This document shows, piece after piece, positions 63,018-64,000 of a stretch of 64,000 nt of DNA. The notes beneath the pieces were generated by a model that was not told the origin of the DNA, searched no databases, and saw only the letters and a program-made list of their open reading frames with translations. The stretch lies in contig NZ_CP046703.1 of assembly GCF_009873495.1 (NCBI RefSeq), positions 868,001 to 932,000 on the forward strand. The letters are read 5' to 3'. This DNA is from Nostoc sp. ATCC 53789 (GTDB lineage: Bacteria > Cyanobacteriota > Cyanobacteriia > Cyanobacteriales > Nostocaceae). The position numbers and the translations under genes were made by a program. Each line of letters starts with the position of its first letter. Within the stretch, counting starts at the first letter, position 1.

Positions 63018-63053
63018 AACTTTTAAATTGATAGCTGAGAAGATTGGATCACA

Positions 63054-63158
63054 ATGATCGGTGAGACATTAGGAATGTTACCTACAGGAAGCTTAGTAGG
63101 TATGTTAATAGGAGGGATGATAGAGTTACTATCAGTACTTGCTCCTAATAGAGAATAG
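63054..63158 (+). CDS. Possible small hydrophobic peptide
   Basis: 34 codons from ATG 63054 to TAG 63156: a Gly/Leu/Met-rich sequence with GSLVGMLIGGMIELLSVLA, a plausible single membrane helix with GxxxG-type spacing. GGAT lies four bases before the start. Divergent from the cupin gene. With no homology visible it may be chance. Confidence 0.3.
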   Translation: MIGETLGMLPTGSLVGMLIGGMIELLSVLAPNRE

Positions 63159-63216
63159 GATCTAGTAGATAACCAATTGTTCATGATTTTCACCTTGACT
63201 TTTCATTGCTGACTAA

Positions 63217-63702
63217 TTAATCGTCTTCTTCTGGTGGACGTGTCAAAATATCCAGCAGAATTCCAGAACCAAAATCATTCTTTTCGTCTATCTGTTTGAC
63301 TCTGGTGCTGATCTCTTTTGCTTGCTCAATTTCTCCTAACTTTGCTAGCACTAATCCAGAAGCAGCATAAGCATTTAAGTACAATCGAATTTGTGGATCT
63401 TCTTTGCGATTGACTAATATAGGCTGAAGTTGCTCCCAGTCATCAGGAAATTTCTCTAGTTCTTTAATTTTATCTAATAATTTGACTGTTGTTTGTAATG
63501 CAAGAGAATAATTATTTTTATAATAGAAAAATCTATATGCTGCTACTAAGACATCTGTATTTTCACCAGTCTGTGCTAAAGCTTGTTGAATATATTTTTC
63601 GGATTCAGATGTATTTTCCCAGTTTTGTGCAGCTAAAATTAATAGGTTTTTGATGTCTTCTGGAACCTGGAACCATGAGAATTTGTTGGTATTAGCTTGC
63701 AT
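63217..63702 (-). CDS. TPR-like helical protein downstream of coxC
   Basis: 161 residues, helical, TPR-like: AAQNWENTSESEKYIQQALAQTGENTDVLVAAYRFFYYKNNYSLAL and YAASGLVLAKLGEIEQAKEISTRV. The start MQANTNKFSWFQ at 63702 is preferred; a longer frame to 63903 runs through a heptamer repeat and the coxC end. It follows coxC by about 155 bp. Possibly a partner for the oxidase, which is inference. Confidence 0.7.
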   Translation of the reverse strand: MQANTNKFSWFQVPEDIKNLLILAAQNWENTSESEKYIQQALAQTGENTDVLVAAYRFFYYKNNYSLALQTTVKLLDKIKELEKFPDDWEQLQPILVNRKEDPQIRLYLNAYAASGLVLAKLGEIEQAKEISTRVKQIDEKNDFGSGILLDILTRPPEEDD

Positions 63703-63714
63703 ATTGTATTGGGG

Positions 63715-63840
63715 AATGGGGACAAGGGGACAAGGGGACAGGGGGACAAGGGGACAAGGGGACAGGGAGACAAGAAGTGAGAACTTGAAACAAGTCTTTC
63801 CCCTTGTCCCCAATTCTCCTTGTCCCCTTGTCCTCTTCCC
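63715..63840. repeat. GGGGACA heptamer repeat tract
   Basis: Many GGGGACAA/GGGGACAG units followed by complementary CCTTGTCCCC units, forming a long hairpin between coxC and the next gene. Confidence 0.85.
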
Positions 63841-63857
63841 AATGCTCCATGCCCAAG

Positions 63858-64000
63858 TTAAAACAAAGTGAGAACGTACACCAAGGTAAATAATACAATC
63901 CAAATAATGTCTACGAAGTGCCAGTAAATTTCTGTCATTTCGATGAAAGTATGATTGGTTGCAGAATATTCACCAGGGAGACGCGATCGCCACAATGCAC
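63858..64000 (-). CDS. coxC: Cytochrome c oxidase subunit III, C-terminal end (partial)
   Basis: The minus strand from the window edge reads 46 codons ending TAA at 63858, including PGEYSATNHTFIEMTEIYWH and FVDIIWIVLFTLVYVL. The HFVDIIWIVLF motif is the final membrane helix of heme-copper oxidase subunit III. The start is outside the window. It may belong to a heterocyst respiratory oxidase, but the fragment cannot show this. Confidence 0.9.
   Translation of the reverse strand, partial: ALWRSRLPGEYSATNHTFIEMTEIYWHFVDIIWIVLFTLVYVLTLF

Noticed and set aside
63217..63903. Long start for the TPR-like gene at 63903
   Set aside because: The extra 67 residues are translated GGGGACA repeats and out-of-frame coxC sequence; the start at 63702 is better.
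1..64000. tRNA and rRNA genes
   Set aside because: No cloverleaf or rRNA-like sequence was recognised on reading; a tRNA search program would be needed to exclude them fully.

Overview
The window comes from a filamentous, heterocyst-forming cyanobacterium (Nostocales; Nostoc/Anabaena type). The evidence is a cyanobacterial nif gene order, the uptake-hydrogenase hup and hyp genes, two developmentally excised DNA elements with their recombinases (XisA, XisC), frequent GCGATCGC-type sites, and heptanucleotide short repeats in many spacers.

Layout. (1) 1-10138 is the inner part of the nifD excision element. It carries xisA, an orange carotenoid protein, a TraX-like protein, a methyltransferase, a dienelactone-hydrolase-like protein, a DUF2267 protein, a SMI1/KNR4 protein, a broken DUF5615/DUF433 toxin-antitoxin pair and a histidine-kinase remnant. 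Its right boundary is an 11-bp repeat at 10139-10149; the left boundary and the 5' part of nifD are outside the window. (2) 10140-19506 is the nif cluster: 3' end of nifD, nifK, a Mo-nitrogenase-associated gene, nifE, nifN, nifX, a DUF269 gene, a DUF683 gene, nifW, hesA, hesB, fdxH and a feoA-like gene. (3) 19710-25562 holds a Mop-like molybdate binder, an ankyrin/SagB-type nitroreductase/small-protein cluster, hupW, a cold-shock/DUF1294 membrane protein and a VapBC-type pair. (4) 25683-33483 is hupSL. hupL is split by a compact element of 4964 bp with 16-bp direct repeats (26768-26783 and 31732-31747), carrying xisC, a probably frameshifted coiled-coil membrane protein and a DUF433/DUF5615 pair between 189-bp direct repeats. 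(5) 34299-45248 is the hydrogenase maturation region: TPR protein, two small membrane proteins, a NifU-Rieske protein, an NHL-repeat protein, then hypF-hypC-hypD-hypE-hypA-hypB. (6) 45361-64000 is mixed: a large CBS-PAS hybrid histidine kinase, an internally deleted STAND/WD40 gene, a haem-motif nucleotide cyclase, a GH13 enzyme, a Coq4-like protein, a luciferase-like monooxygenase with a paralogue of the small protein from part 3, several unknown proteins, cysteine synthase, a NifO-like ArsC-family protein, a cupin/cysteine-dioxygenase-like protein, and the end of a cytochrome c oxidase subunit III gene.

How it works together. In vegetative cells both nifD and hupL are interrupted. During heterocyst differentiation XisA and XisC would restore them. 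NifDK with NifE/N/X/W, HesA/B and FdxH then fix N2, HupSL recycles the H2 by-product, HypA-F build the NiFe(CN)2CO site, and HupW trims the HupL C-terminus. Rejoining hupL at the 16-bp repeat gives a continuous 531-residue protein, checked codon by codon here.

The most notable observations are the compact hupL element and its contents, an OCP gene placed inside the nifD element, a hairpin insertion that duplicated the nifE/nifN stop-start junction, heptamer repeats that supply the start codons of three genes, one hairpin repeat family present in four spacers of the hyp operon, two related 62-bp-type repeat arrays, and a paralogous pair of unknown small proteins each next to a flavin-enzyme gene.
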